Source of the DNA: Lentibacillus kapialis
GTDB taxonomy: Bacteria > Bacillota > Bacilli > Bacillales > Amphibacillaceae
Direction of reading: 5' to 3'
NCBI RefSeq assembly: GCF_014646635.1
Contig: NZ_BMNQ01000041.1
Location: forward strand, 1-32,879
Length of the DNA stretch: 32,879 nucleotides
Shown: positions 8,304-17,226 of the stretch, piece after piece
Numbering within the stretch: position 1 is the first letter of the stretch
Layout of the letters: every line of letters starts with the position of its first letter
Program-made: the position numbers and the translations under genes
The notes under the pieces: model-generated
What the model was told of the DNA's origin: nothing
Databases searched by the model: none
The model's input: the letters and a program-made list of their open reading frames with translations, nothing else

Positions 8304-9845
8304 ATGAAACCGTTAATAAACCGAATAAATTCCGTTCTATTAAGCGACAAAAAATTTGCCAACAAAGTCAAATATAACAAACAGGGCTACTATATTCACA
8401 GACAAAATAAAAATAAGAACTTTCATGTTACCGTCATCATGCCTGTTTTCAATTCAGAGGAAACAATGACAAGAGCAATTGACTCTGTCATCGATCAGAC
8501 ACTTGGTTTCGAAAATATTGAACTGCTCATTATCGATGATCAATCTGAGGACAAGTCGAGGGCAATTTCTCTTTCTTATTCCAAAAAATATCACAATATT
8601 AATCCGATATTTTTAAAAGAAAATTCAGGGAGTCCTTCAACACCTAGAAACCTTGGTATTAAATTAGCTAAAGGTGATTATATTATGTTCCTGGATTCTG
8701 ATGACTGGCTTGATGAAAATGGTGTTAAATCCTTGTACGACTTACTTGAAAAGACAGGGAACAACTATGCAGTGGGGAAAACCATTAAAAAAACGGATAA
8801 AGGACAGTATATTATCGGAGAATATAACAGCTGGGCAACAAGGGAATCCATTAACCCCTTTTCAATTGGCGCGATTTTCCATCATCTGGCGCCGACCGGC
8901 AGAATGATGAAAACTGACTTTCTAAGAGAGCATCATATCATTTTTCCCGACATGCCCTTTGCTGAAGACAAACAATTCTTTTTCGATGTATTGACGAATT
9001 GTGACTTTATTTCAACAAGTGATGAAGTGATTTATTACGCCAATAGATATAAAGATAATGAAAGTTTCACGAAAACAACTTCCATTTTTGAAAAAACGGA
9101 CACCAATATTGCACTGATTAAGTATGTCATCAGCAAAAAGCTTCCACAGCATATCGAAAAGATGATGCTGAGCCGACTATATGAATTTGATTGTATTACA
9201 AGACTGTTCAATCGCGAACATTTCCTGAAATCAAAGAAAAAGGAAAATTATTACCGCAAATTTGAAGAAGTCATGGCAACTGCTGACAGATTGCCGTATG
9301 ATTTTAAAGATGTTATCAATGAGCCATGGCACAAAACTCTCGTTGATTTATTTTTGAAAGCAAGATACGATGACATCATCACTTTAATCAAATGGAGCCG
9401 AAAAGAACAGACTAAGGATTATTTTATTGAAGACAACATCCCATACTACAAGCTTCCTTTTATTGATCAATACAGCAAGGCACGAATCAGAACGATAGCT
9501 GTCCATCATAGCTCTATCCGAAATGATGATAATTTGACCGTTCAATTTAATATGTACGGTGACGACGTAGACAAAACTGAAGCACTTGTGCTCAGACGGC
9601 GTCATGATGATTTGAATGAAATGGAATTTGACACCTACCGGATTACAAATAATCTGTTTGAAGCTAAGATACCTTATCAGAAACTGGAAAAACTGGCCAA
9701 AGTTAGTTATGCTATATTTATCAAATACGATGGGTATAAAAAATCGGCTATAAGAATGAACGCACGAAATATTGTTAACTATAAAAAGAGAAAGTTTGAC
9801 TTTTATGTTACAGTTGGAGACAATTTTGGAATCAACATAGATTAA
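8304..9845 (+). CDS. GT2 glycosyltransferase, TarS/TarP-like; probable WTA sugar transferase
   Basis: 513 residues with a GT-A fold at 40-260: PVFN at 47-50, the Asp pair D78-D79 in LLIIDDQS, SGSPSTPRN at 108-116 and the DXD-type FLDSDDW around 129-135. The acceptor-side motif FPDMPFAEDKQFF also matches this group. The N-terminal domain is followed by helical and beta-rich regions, the layout of TarS/TarP enzymes that put beta-linked GlcNAc on ribitol-phosphate WTA; the nature of the sugar and acceptor here is inference. The ATG follows AGGAGG at 8 bp. It is transcribed away from the tagF-like gene and converges on a TagE/TarM-like glucosyltransferase. A first 40 basic residues precede the catalytic domain and may be an extra membrane-contacting segment. 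Confidence 0.8.
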   Translation: MKPLINRINSVLLSDKKFANKVKYNKQGYYIHRQNKNKNFHVTVIMPVFNSEETMTRAIDSVIDQTLGFENIELLIIDDQSEDKSRAISLSYSKKYHNINPIFLKENSGSPSTPRNLGIKLAKGDYIMFLDSDDWLDENGVKSLYDLLEKTGNNYAVGKTIKKTDKGQYIIGEYNSWATRESINPFSIGAIFHHLAPTGRMMKTDFLREHHIIFPDMPFAEDKQFFFDVLTNCDFISTSDEVIYYANRYKDNESFTKTTSIFEKTDTNIALIKYVISKKLPQHIEKMMLSRLYEFDCITRLFNREHFLKSKKKENYYRKFEEVMATADRLPYDFKDVINEPWHKTLVDLFLKARYDDIITLIKWSRKEQTKDYFIEDNIPYYKLPFIDQYSKARIRTIAVHHSSIRNDDNLTVQFNMYGDDVDKTEALVLRRRHDDLNEMEFDTYRITNNLFEAKIPYQKLEKLAKVSYAIFIKYDGYKKSAIRMNARNIVNYKKRKFDFYVTVGDNFGINID

Positions 9846-9928
9846 CACCATTATAATAACTTTTTACCATTCTTTTCCCTTTGCACAATTCCAAATAGGG
9901 GAGTCTGAGTCCTCCCAAACTTTAAAAT

Positions 9929-9966
9929 AATCCTGTTCCACAATAAAGTAGAACAGGATTTATTAT
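9929..9966. terminator. Bidirectional terminator between the two WTA glycosyltransferase genes
   Basis: A 10-bp stem AATCCTGTTC (9929-9938) / GAACAGGATT (9951-9960), extended by AT pairs, with T-rich flank TATTATTTT. It serves the convergent genes ending at 9845 and 10076. The remaining bases of the 230-bp gap show no further feature. Confidence 0.7.
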
Positions 9967-10075
9967 TTTAAAGCACTTTTGATAACCGAATACTAGTGTG
10001 CAAGAAAATGCCACTTTTAAAATAAAATATTTGATGTTTTATATAAAACCAAAGTATAAGCTCTCTTACACGTGA

Positions 10076-11593
10076 TTAAATATCATTTAATAAACTAAGC
10101 CAACAGTTAGAATAATCTTTTCTGCTAAACCGTTTGCCAACTTCTAAGGCATTTTTTGACAAGTCGTCTCTTAAACTTTTACTATCCATTATTTTTATTA
10201 CTTTATCTGCCAGTTCTTCTATATCACCTTTAGCAACTACATATCCATCAATACCATCCCTAACAATATCATAAGGTCCGTACTTTGAATCGTAAGTCAC
10301 AGCAGGCGTACCATTCACTAAACTCTCTGCTAAAACCATACCAAACCCCTCATAATCCGATGTGAGAATGGAACATGCAGCTGATTTATATACTGCGGAT
10401 ACATCTTCGGCATAACCTCTTAATTTAACATTATCTTGTAGCTTAAGATCCTTAATTAAATTATGTAAATTCCCCTCTTCTTTCCCAAATCCATATATAT
10501 GATACTCGGCAGATGGAATGTTTTCAACAACTATTTTAAATGCTTTAATTGATTGGTCTAATCTTTTTTGTTTTTCATATCTTGCCAAAGTAACTGCCTT
10601 ATACGGGTTAAAGTCATCTATCGACATATTTTGTTCATTTTTGTTTACTTGTTTAGCAGGATGCGGAATAACAACTAAATTGCCTCTTTCCCCAAATAAA
10701 CGTTTCACATCGTCTTTTTGTTCTTGAGTAAGAAAAACAACCTTATCAAAGTTATCCAAGTTATCAAACAATACTTTATAATTTTCTTTAACCTCTGCTG
10801 TGTTATCAAATGGTTTGTTAAAGTGATTGTTATGGATAACTGCCACTCTTTTTAAATTATTATGCTTCAATTTTAATGCTAACCAATCCATGTCGCGTTT
10901 ATCCGTCATTATGACAGGTTGTTTAATCTTTTTCAATTTGTTTTCAATCCAGTATTTCTTTAACTGTTCCATTGTTTTGAATTCCTTTGGGGATTTACCA
11001 TGAAGATTAACTCTACCTGTTTTGCCTGTATTGGGGTCTGCCCATACGGATGCATAACACTTCCCTTTATTATCAAAATATCGGTGTAATCGTGGTTTGT
11101 TCTTAACGATATCCATATGGCTTATTCTAGTTACATAACCTTGCTGATTGTATTCTTCCCTTTTAGTCCGATGCCTTGCCTCACTCATATAATCTATAAA
11201 CTGCAAGCTTTCATCTTGATTAAAACGCTTATACATTACATAAAGACCATTACTGTAGTATCGATAAGACGGATACTCTTTCTGTTTGGTGTCTTTAAAG
11301 ACGGTATACCCTTTTGCTTTACCTGTTTTCGTTATTCTATTTTTCTTATTATATTTCTTATCGGTATTTAAATCCTCAAACATGTTATGAACTTCGACGT
11401 TTCGGCTTAATAAACCTTTGTTATAAATTTCTTCTATTATCTCTTGATGATTTTGTTGAAATGAAAGAGTTAAAATAATAACCCTTTTATACTTAGCAAC
11501 CAAAGTATTAGCTCTTGTGAAAATTGCTTTGGTCAACCCCCCTCTTTTGATGTCTACAGAATTACTTAATATAATTGGAGTTACATTTTGCAT
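10076..11593 (-). CDS. GT4 glycosyltransferase, TagE/TarM/GtfA-like; probable WTA glucosyltransferase
   Basis: 505 residues. The N-terminal GT-B half contains the beta-meander insertion typical of TagE, TarM and GtfA (about 90-220, with REEYNQQGYVTRI and RYFDNKGKCYASVWADP). The C-terminal half has the donor site: ARYEKQKRLD at 337-346 and the E-x7-E motif EGFGMVLAE at 415-423, followed by YGPYDIVRDGIDGYVV. Relatives move glucose from UDP-glucose onto teichoic acid, or GlcNAc onto proteins or ribitol phosphate. It lies downstream of galU on the same strand (122 bp gap), which would supply UDP-glucose. B. subtilis TagE is longer (673 aa). Base composition is visibly AT-richer than most of the window, hinting at transfer. 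The ATG follows AGGGTGG at good spacing. Confidence 0.8.
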   Translation of the reverse strand: MQNVTPIILSNSVDIKRGGLTKAIFTRANTLVAKYKRVIILTLSFQQNHQEIIEEIYNKGLLSRNVEVHNMFEDLNTDKKYNKKNRITKTGKAKGYTVFKDTKQKEYPSYRYYSNGLYVMYKRFNQDESLQFIDYMSEARHRTKREEYNQQGYVTRISHMDIVKNKPRLHRYFDNKGKCYASVWADPNTGKTGRVNLHGKSPKEFKTMEQLKKYWIENKLKKIKQPVIMTDKRDMDWLALKLKHNNLKRVAVIHNNHFNKPFDNTAEVKENYKVLFDNLDNFDKVVFLTQEQKDDVKRLFGERGNLVVIPHPAKQVNKNEQNMSIDDFNPYKAVTLARYEKQKRLDQSIKAFKIVVENIPSAEYHIYGFGKEEGNLHNLIKDLKLQDNVKLRGYAEDVSAVYKSAACSILTSDYEGFGMVLAESLVNGTPAVTYDSKYGPYDIVRDGIDGYVVAKGDIEELADKVIKIMDSKSLRDDLSKNALEVGKRFSRKDYSNCWLSLLNDI

Positions 11594-11715
11594 AATAATT
11601 CCACCCTTTATAAAGGTTCTAAAATTTTTCTAACTATATATCTCTCTTATAAGTATTTAATAATGTTCAAATAATAACGTATCACATGAGCATGATATGC
11701 TTTAATCCAGTAATT

Positions 11716-12597
11716 TTACTGCTTAGACTTCGCTGGGTTTATTGCCATTTTTTCAAGGTAGTCTAATAATGGTTGTCTTAGTTCATCATGGGATAGAGCA
11801 ATTTCTATTGTTGTTTTAATAAAACCAAATTTCTCACCAACATCATACCTCTGACCACTAAATTCAAACGCATAAACATTCTGAATTTGATTTAGCTTCT
11901 CAATTGCATCTGTTAACTGTATTTCACCACCTGCACCTATTTTGTGTTGATCCAAGTAATCAAATATTTCAGGTGTCAAAATATATCTGCCCATTATTGC
12001 TAGGTTAGATGGCGCAGTTTCACGTGGAGGCTTTTCAACAAACTCACTTACTTTATAACGATTTCCAGTCTTTACAGCAGGCTTAACTATACCATATCGG
12101 TGTGTTTCAGATTCAGGAACTTGTTGAACCCCAATCACTGAAGACTCAGTGGAGTCATATTCATCAATAAGTTGTTTAAGGCACGGCTTTTCGTTTTGAA
12201 CAATATCATCACCGAGTAAAACAGCAAACGGCTCTCCGGCAATAAAATTTTTTGCACACCAAATAGCATGTCCTAAGCCCTTAGGTTCCTTTTGTCTTAT
12301 GTAGTGAATGTCTACGCTGGCTGATGCTCTTACTTTTTCCAGGAGGCTAAATTTTTCTTTTGCTTTTAAATTTTCTTCAAGTTCTGGTGTATAATCAAAA
12401 TGATCTTCAATAGCTCGTTTACCTTTACCTGTCACTATAATAATATCTTCAATTCCAGATTCAATAGCTTCATCCACTATATATTCAATCGTAGGCTTGT
12501 CTACTATTGGAAGCATTTCTTTAGGCATAGCTTTGGTAGCCGGAAGAAATCTTGTGCCTAATCCTGCCGCAGGGATGATTGCTTTTTTAATATTCAC
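11716..12597 (-). CDS. galU: UTP-glucose-1-phosphate uridylyltransferase
   Basis: 293 residues, close to full-length identity of motifs with GalU/Gta[20 protein letters not shown] at the start, [15 protein letters not shown]-type [38 protein letters not shown] and [12 protein letters not shown]. It makes UDP-glucose from UTP and glucose-1-phosphate. The product can serve the adjacent GT4 for teichoic acid glucosylation and the UDP-glucose dehydrogenase at 25-26 kb. The frame is open from an ATG at 12603, but AAAGGAG abuts that ATG; a GTG at 12595-12597 lies 7 bp from GGAG and gives [12 protein letters not shown], so I chose the GTG. A second galU/gtaB elsewhere in the genome would be expected if this AT-rich pair was acquired. 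Confidence 0.93.
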   Translation of the reverse strand: MNIKKAIIPAAGLGTRFLPATKAMPKEMLPIVDKPTIEYIVDEAIESGIEDIIIVTGKGKRAIEDHFDYTPELEENLKAKEKFSLLEKVRASASVDIHYIRQKEPKGLGHAIWCAKNFIAGEPFAVLLGDDIVQNEKPCLKQLIDEYDSTESSVIGVQQVPESETHRYGIVKPAVKTGNRYKVSEFVEKPPRETAPSNLAIMGRYILTPEIFDYLDQHKIGAGGEIQLTDAIEKLNQIQNVYAFEFSGQRYDVGEKFGFIKTTIEIALSHDELRQPLLDYLEKMAINPAKSKQ

Positions 12598-12603
12598 GTT
12601 CAT

Positions 12604-12965
12604 TCTCCTTTAATTACTTTTTAAATGATTTTTTAGACTAGTGAGAAATTATGATTTTTATACATGTCAACTTATCCTTTTCCCTTGGTAAACCTCTGTA
12701 TTACAACATGACAAACTTAAAAAAGCATAGGAATTCTATTCTTTATGATAACATTAAAAATTTAATCTATGTCATCTTTTTAAGTAATAATTTCCAAACA
12801 CTATCTTTGGCTCTCGTGTCTGAAGTAAATCTAGAAATAAATGTATCTTTATATTGTGCATGTTTCATAGTATACTAATTATGTGATACTATCTAGTTTT
12901 AAACTGAATATTAGTTTATTCATTATTTAAAATAACATATCTTTAAAATTGGAGGGTTACATGGA
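12604..12965. other. Intergenic region between galU and the first tagD
   Basis: About 360 AT-rich bases separate divergent genes. A plausible tagD promoter lies at 12848-12876, and GGAGGG at 12951-12956 is the tagD ribosome site. For galU the minus strand has an isolated TTGACA near 12670 without a properly spaced -10. An open frame at 12651-12878 has no ribosome site and is not believable as a gene. Confidence 0.6.
12848..12876 (+). promoter_or_regulatory. Candidate promoter of tagD-tagB copy 1
   Basis: TTTATA (12848-12853), 17-bp spacer, TATACT (12871-12876). The -10 box lies within the perfect 10-bp palindrome TAGTATACTA (12868-12877), and a related ATACTAT follows about 20 bp on, so an operator here is possible. 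Confidence 0.45.
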
Positions 12966-13364
12966 ATGAAAAAAGTGATCACGTACGGCACATTTGATTT
13001 ACTTCATGTAGGTCACATCAATATTCTGCGACGCGCTAAGGAATATGGTGACTATTTAATCGTGGCCATTTCGTCTGATGAGTTCAACGCTATAAAGCAC
13101 AAGGAAGCCTATTACACGTTTGAACAGCGCAAAATTATTCTTGAAGCAATCCGTTATGTGGATGAAGTAATTCCGGAACATAAATGGGAACAAAAAGTTG
13201 AAGACGTTCAGAAACATGATGTCGATGTATTTGTAATGGGAGATGACTGGAGAGGTGAATTTGACTTCCTCAAGGACTATTGTGAGGTCGTTTATTTACC
13301 AAGAACAGTAGGGATTTCAACAACCCAAATCAAATCTGATCTGAATCAGACAAAAAATGGTTAG
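12966..13364 (+). CDS. tagD: Glycerol-3-phosphate cytidylyltransferase, copy 1
   Basis: 132 residues, the normal TagD length. The nucleotidyltransferase signature HVGH is at 14-17 (within GTFDLLHVGHINILRRA) and the second motif RTVGISTT at 113-120. It makes CDP-glycerol from CTP and glycerol-3-phosphate, the donor for TagB and TagF. The ATG at 12966 is 9 bp from GGAGGG. An earlier ATG at 12961 is closed at once by TGA at 12967-12969. The stop overlaps the next gene by 8 nt (ATGGTTAG), so the two are translationally coupled. A close paralogue lies at 19996; the two proteins look roughly 75-80% identical by eye. Confidence 0.95.
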   Translation: MKKVITYGTFDLLHVGHINILRRAKEYGDYLIVAISSDEFNAIKHKEAYYTFEQRKIILEAIRYVDEVIPEHKWEQKVEDVQKHDVDVFVMGDDWRGEFDFLKDYCEVVYLPRTVGISTTQIKSDLNQTKNG

Positions 13365-14544
13365 AGAACTGGCAATAACACTATATCTATCTGTTTTTCG
13401 TGCAGTATTCATCATTTTCAAACAGTTACCCCAAAAAACGAAAACAACATTTGTTGCTTCATTTGGGGAAAATGTTTTGTATACTGTTAAAGAACTCGAA
13501 AAACAGACAAATGAAGAAGTTGTTATTCTCAAAACTTCCCATTGCAAAACCGATTTTGGATCCGCACGTTTAACGCTAAACTTTAAAGCTAGTAATCTTG
13601 CTGACTGGATTCGTTCCGTCTACCACTTAGCAACGTGTGAAAAAGTTTTTGTCGATAATTACTTTGGTTTTCTGGCCGCAACGGCATTTAAATCAAATGT
13701 TCAGTGCATTCAGCTATGGCATGCTGCAGGAGCGATCAAACAGTTTGGGTTAAAGGACCCGGTAATACAAGGGCGTACCTTAAGGGCTTATCAGCGTTTC
13801 AAAAAGGTTTACCGGCAATTTGACAAAGTAGTCGTTGGTTCTGAACGTATGTCTTCTATTTTTCGTGAAAGTTTCAATCTATCCGATAACAGAATCCTGC
13901 GGACAGGTATACCGAGAACCGATTTCTTTTTTGATGAAGTAGCTAAAAAAAATGTTCAAAAGACTTTGGTTGAGGAATACCCCGTTATCAATGAAAAAAA
14001 AGTCATACTATATGCACCAACTTACCGTGATGGTTCACTGAATTCAGCAGAACTGGAGTTAAACATTAATAAAATGTATCAGGAGCTTAAAGATAAATAC
14101 GTTTTATTCCTACGGTTGCACCCAGCAGTTAATGGTGAATTCCAGAATAAATATCCGGGATTTGTTGTCAATGTTTCCAGCTATCATAATATGAATCATT
14201 TATTAATTGTAACGGATTTGTTAATAACGGATTACTCATCGATACCTTTTGAATTTTCATTATTGGACAAACCAATGGCCTTCTTCGCCTATGATTTGGA
14301 TCAATATACACTGGATAAAGGGTTTTGGAAAGCTTATGAGGATCTTGTGCCAGGTCCCATTGCAAAAAACACCCCTGACTTGATTGATATTATTGAAAAT
14401 GAGACTTATGATATGGATCGGATCAGAAGCTTCGCATTCCGATGGAACGAGTATTCACAAGGACGTTCAAGTGAACAACTGATTAAAGCAATTTATACAG
14501 AAGAGAAACACTATGAGGTTGTCAATGAAAGTGTGAAAAGCTGA
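13357..14544 (+). CDS. tagB: CDP-glycerol glycerophosphotransferase, TagB-like primase, copy 1
   Basis: 395 residues; B. subtilis TagB is 381. The Glyphos_transf domain shows CIQLWHAAGAIKQFG with H122, GIPRTDFFFD, VILYAPTYRDGS, FLRLHP and LLITDYSSIPFEFS. WHAAGA in place of the polymerase WHGTPLK is characteristic of TagB, which adds the first glycerol phosphate to the GlcNAc-ManNAc lipid. An N-terminal hydrophobic amphipathic stretch (about 5-24) fits peripheral membrane attachment. It overlaps tagD by 8 nt and ends inside the stem of a terminator. The tail EKHYEVVNESVKS extends beyond copy 2. The paralogue at 20381-21532 has the same order and the same 8-nt overlap. Confidence 0.92.
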   Translation: MVRELAITLYLSVFRAVFIIFKQLPQKTKTTFVASFGENVLYTVKELEKQTNEEVVILKTSHCKTDFGSARLTLNFKASNLADWIRSVYHLATCEKVFVDNYFGFLAATAFKSNVQCIQLWHAAGAIKQFGLKDPVIQGRTLRAYQRFKKVYRQFDKVVVGSERMSSIFRESFNLSDNRILRTGIPRTDFFFDEVAKKNVQKTLVEEYPVINEKKVILYAPTYRDGSLNSAELELNINKMYQELKDKYVLFLRLHPAVNGEFQNKYPGFVVNVSSYHNMNHLLIVTDLLITDYSSIPFEFSLLDKPMAFFAYDLDQYTLDKGFWKAYEDLVPGPIAKNTPDLIDIIENETYDMDRIRSFAFRWNEYSQGRSSEQLIKAIYTEEKHYEVVNESVKS

Positions 14545-14575
14545 CCGAGATCCTAAGAAGACTCGAGTCAGCTTT
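14537..14575. terminator. Terminator overlapping the tagB copy 1 stop codon
   Basis: Stem AAAGCTGAC (14537-14545) / GTCAGCTTT (14567-14575), extended inward by CGAG/CTCG after a one-base bulge. The TGA stop at 14542-14544 is inside the left arm. It can also serve the convergent gene ending at 14589, though T-tracts are short. Confidence 0.6.
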
Positions 14576-14588
14576 ACTTCCAGACACT

Positions 14589-16994
14589 TTATGGCCTATT
14601 AACATTAGTAATGGCATCGAAAATCCGTTCTCTATTATTTTCGTCAATATTCGAGAAAATAGTTTCTTTCTTTTTTTTGATGGCTGATTTTTCTTTAAAA
14701 TCATTTTCAATATTCATTTCAATTGCATCAATCAAAGAATTTTTGTCAGTGTATGTTTCTCCCAGGAATGTTTTGTTAGCAGGCCTCAACAAGCCGTTCT
14801 TGAAAAATTGGTCAAAGTCAAAATGGTAAAAAAGCACAGGTTTTCTCATGTAATTAAAGTCAAATGACACTGAGGAATAGTCCGTTATCAGTAATTTATT
14901 CCTGATCAGAAGTTCCTGAACATCTGACTGGCCAAATTCGACAATATTGGTATTGGCAGATGCCCATTCATAAAAATGGTGCACTGATGGCTGCATCCGA
15001 TAATGAACATAGAAATCCAATCTGATATCATGCTTTTCTAACAAATGATTTAATCTGCTGTCATTCAACAATTCTTTATACCTGTTGAAGTATTCTGAAT
15101 CTATAAACGTGTCTTCTTTAACCCAATCCCGCCACGTTGGAATCAGTAAAATTGACCTTTCTGTCTCATGCTTCCCCATTAATTGATCGAAACGGGACAA
15201 TCCGGTTATTTTCACCTCTTCGGAATTATAACCCATTTCTTCTGTCACCAAATTAAATTCCGGTTTCGAGCTGACACAAAATACTGTAAAAGGGTACTTG
15301 TAATATTTCTTGTGATAATTTACCTTTTTTCGACCTAGAATGCCATGCTGTAAAAATACACGTTGACCTTCCTGATAATTCGGCCAGTCAATAGCCTTAG
15401 TCGGCAAAATATACTCCAGATCATGGGATCCTATAAACGTATAAGCAGTTGCGGCTAACTTAAAATGTTTCAGGGACCCAAAAGTAATAACATTACCCAG
15501 TCCCCGCAGATTTTTCCTATCCGGTGAATCAGCCGTAATAACATAGTATATGTCTTTCTTAGGATAGTGCTCCCTACAGAACTTAAAGAAATGATAGCCT
15601 GTATCCTGCGCTGTATCTGGTCTTTCACCAATTAGCCATACATCTTTGCCGCTGCTTTTTTTGACGCGAGCTTGCCGGTATTTCATATACATCATTTTGC
15701 AGAAGGAATAAGTATAAGCTTCTAGCTTCAAATTACCGCCTGGTGTAAAGAGCAGAAAAGTTCTTACCATTTTTAGACGATATCGTAATAAATCAGAAAC
15801 CAGCGGTGAATCCACAAAATAGCTGTATTCCTCACATCCCAGATTTCTTTCCTTCTCCTGATTACGATAAACGAGACAGATAGAAAAATCATAGATATCT
15901 AACTCATTTTCCATCATGGCAGTGAGTTTTTTCAAGGGGATTGATACGTTAAAACCTGAAAATCGATAATCATCTTCAATTGATGCTTCCTCCGGCTCCA
16001 GATTACAGATCGGGAACGACATTTCTTTTTCTGAATTGCGCTTCTTTACTTTTATAAATCGTTCCAGCTTGTCCGGTGAATCAAATTTGACCAGATCAAA
16101 ATAAGCAAATCCTTTGAAATTGACATGTTGATTTTCGATGGAATACGAGACAATATCCCGCTTCATTTTCAATTCTGTACATTTTATGGAAAGATTTCCT
16201 TTTATAGTTGGATAAAGACGAATCTGATACACTTGATCATCTTGTAATTCAACACATGTATCCTTCTCAAGTGTCTCATCCGTTAAATGAATACGAAACA
16301 AATAGGAAGTGCCGTTCCGTTTAACTCTCACGTATACATCCCATCTTAGGTTTGTGATGTTTTCAGGGAGTATATCATCGTAATTAATTTTTAAATCTGC
16401 ACATATCTGATTTCCTTCCAATTCGAAATACAACGGCGCTTCATATTGGTTATCGCTGTCCCTCTCTTTTATAAGAAGTTCAAAACCGGAAGCAGAATCA
16501 ACAAAATCATTGCCAGTTATCGTTCCGCTCAAATAAACAATTCTTTCATTCAAGATCTCCCTCTGCTGAACAATTAATTCCATAGAAGGCCTGAACACAA
16601 CCGTTGACAGTGAATCTCGTTGGGTTATGTAGCATTTATAACCATATGTCACATCTTTACTATTGAATACCGATATCCGGTTCCACTCAAAGATACACTC
16701 ATCTTCAATTTTTAGTCTATATTTCTGTTCATTATTATATAGTAAATAATAATCCCAGGTCCCTTTTTCAATATCTGTCTTATGAAAATCAACTGTTGTT
16801 TCCCAGCAATTGCTCCCCAACCATTTTAACGAGAATGTAAAAAACGTTTTGGACTTTCTTTTTTTCACCATTAATTGAATGGTATCTTCGTAGGAAACAC
16901 CTGATTTGATTATGCCTTTAATAACTAAATGACTATACTTGCTCATTTCAACTGAGTGAACGATATGTGTAAAGGAAGCTTCCAGCGCGGTCAC
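14589..16994 (-). CDS. Large divergent CDP-glycerol glycerophosphotransferase-family protein
   Basis: 801 residues, longer than typical TagF. The C-terminal part (about 450-800) is a Glyphos_transf domain: FLQHGILGRK with H550, ITGLSRFD (597-603), LLIPTWRDW (616-624), FYVHYRMQP with H664, and LLITDYSSVSFDFNYMRKP (701-719). LQHG replaces the usual WHG, so it belongs to a different subfamily from the protein at 6013-8136. The 440 N-terminal residues are beta-rich and look like several small domains of unknown type, perhaps polymer- or membrane-binding. The start is a GTG, 11 bp from GGGAGG; the next in-frame ATG is 16 codons on. It may polymerise or branch a second phosphopolyol, or cap the chain; substrate unknown. 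It has its own extended -10 promoter (17054-17062). Confidence 0.8.
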   Translation of the reverse strand: MTALEASFTHIVHSVEMSKYSHLVIKGIIKSGVSYEDTIQLMVKKRKSKTFFTFSLKWLGSNCWETTVDFHKTDIEKGTWDYYLLYNNEQKYRLKIEDECIFEWNRISVFNSKDVTYGYKCYITQRDSLSTVVFRPSMELIVQQREILNERIVYLSGTITGNDFVDSASGFELLIKERDSDNQYEAPLYFELEGNQICADLKINYDDILPENITNLRWDVYVRVKRNGTSYLFRIHLTDETLEKDTCVELQDDQVYQIRLYPTIKGNLSIKCTELKMKRDIVSYSIENQHVNFKGFAYFDLVKFDSPDKLERFIKVKKRNSEKEMSFPICNLEPEEASIEDDYRFSGFNVSIPLKKLTAMMENELDIYDFSICLVYRNQEKERNLGCEEYSYFVDSPLVSDLLRYRLKMVRTFLLFTPGGNLKLEAYTYSFCKMMYMKYRQARVKKSSGKDVWLIGERPDTAQDTGYHFFKFCREHYPKKDIYYVITADSPDRKNLRGLGNVITFGSLKHFKLAATAYTFIGSHDLEYILPTKAIDWPNYQEGQRVFLQHGILGRKKVNYHKKYYKYPFTVFCVSSKPEFNLVTEEMGYNSEEVKITGLSRFDQLMGKHETERSILLIPTWRDWVKEDTFIDSEYFNRYKELLNDSRLNHLLEKHDIRLDFYVHYRMQPSVHHFYEWASANTNIVEFGQSDVQELLIRNKLLITDYSSVSFDFNYMRKPVLFYHFDFDQFFKNGLLRPANKTFLGETYTDKNSLIDAIEMNIENDFKEKSAIKKKKETIFSNIDENNRERIFDAITNVNRP

Positions 16995-17053
16995 TTGATA
17001 ATCACCCTCCCTTTTTTAAACAGCTGTCCCTTAAACCATCTATCTTAATATAG

Positions 17054-17062
17054 ATTATATCA
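17054..17062 (-). promoter_or_regulatory. Extended -10 promoter of the 801-residue transferase gene
   Basis: The minus strand reads TGATATAAT, an extended -10 (TGn-TATAAT). No strong -35 is visible, as is common for such promoters. It lies about 60 bp before the GTG start. Confidence 0.5.
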
Positions 17063-17185
17063 AACTATGTATATGATAGTCTTGTGTAAAAAGAGATCTC
17101 AATAATTTTATCAACTGGTCTGCAATGTGCACTTGCTAAAGAAATCGAAAGCACAGACAAACGAAGAGGCTGTTAAGCAAACCCA

Positions 17186-17225
17186 AACATGAAACCCAGG
17201 GGTACCCCCTTGAAGGTTTCATGTT
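17186..17225 (-). terminator. Nested hairpin terminator after the acidic-protein gene
   Basis: An 11-bp outer stem AACATGAAACC (17186-17196) / GGTTTCATGTT (17215-17225) encloses a second perfect palindrome GGGGTACCCC. It starts one base after the TAA stop. The downstream T-tract is weak (GTTTGGGTTTG), so it may act as a 3' stabiliser as much as a terminator. Confidence 0.55.
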
Positions 17226-17226
17226 C

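Noticed and set aside
12660-12690. galU promoter with TTGACA on the minus strand
   Set aside because: A perfect -35 is present, but no acceptable -10 lies 16-18 bp downstream.
12651-12878. Small open frame of 75 codons between galU and tagD
   Set aside because: No ribosome site, AT-rich composition, and it overlaps the likely tagD promoter.
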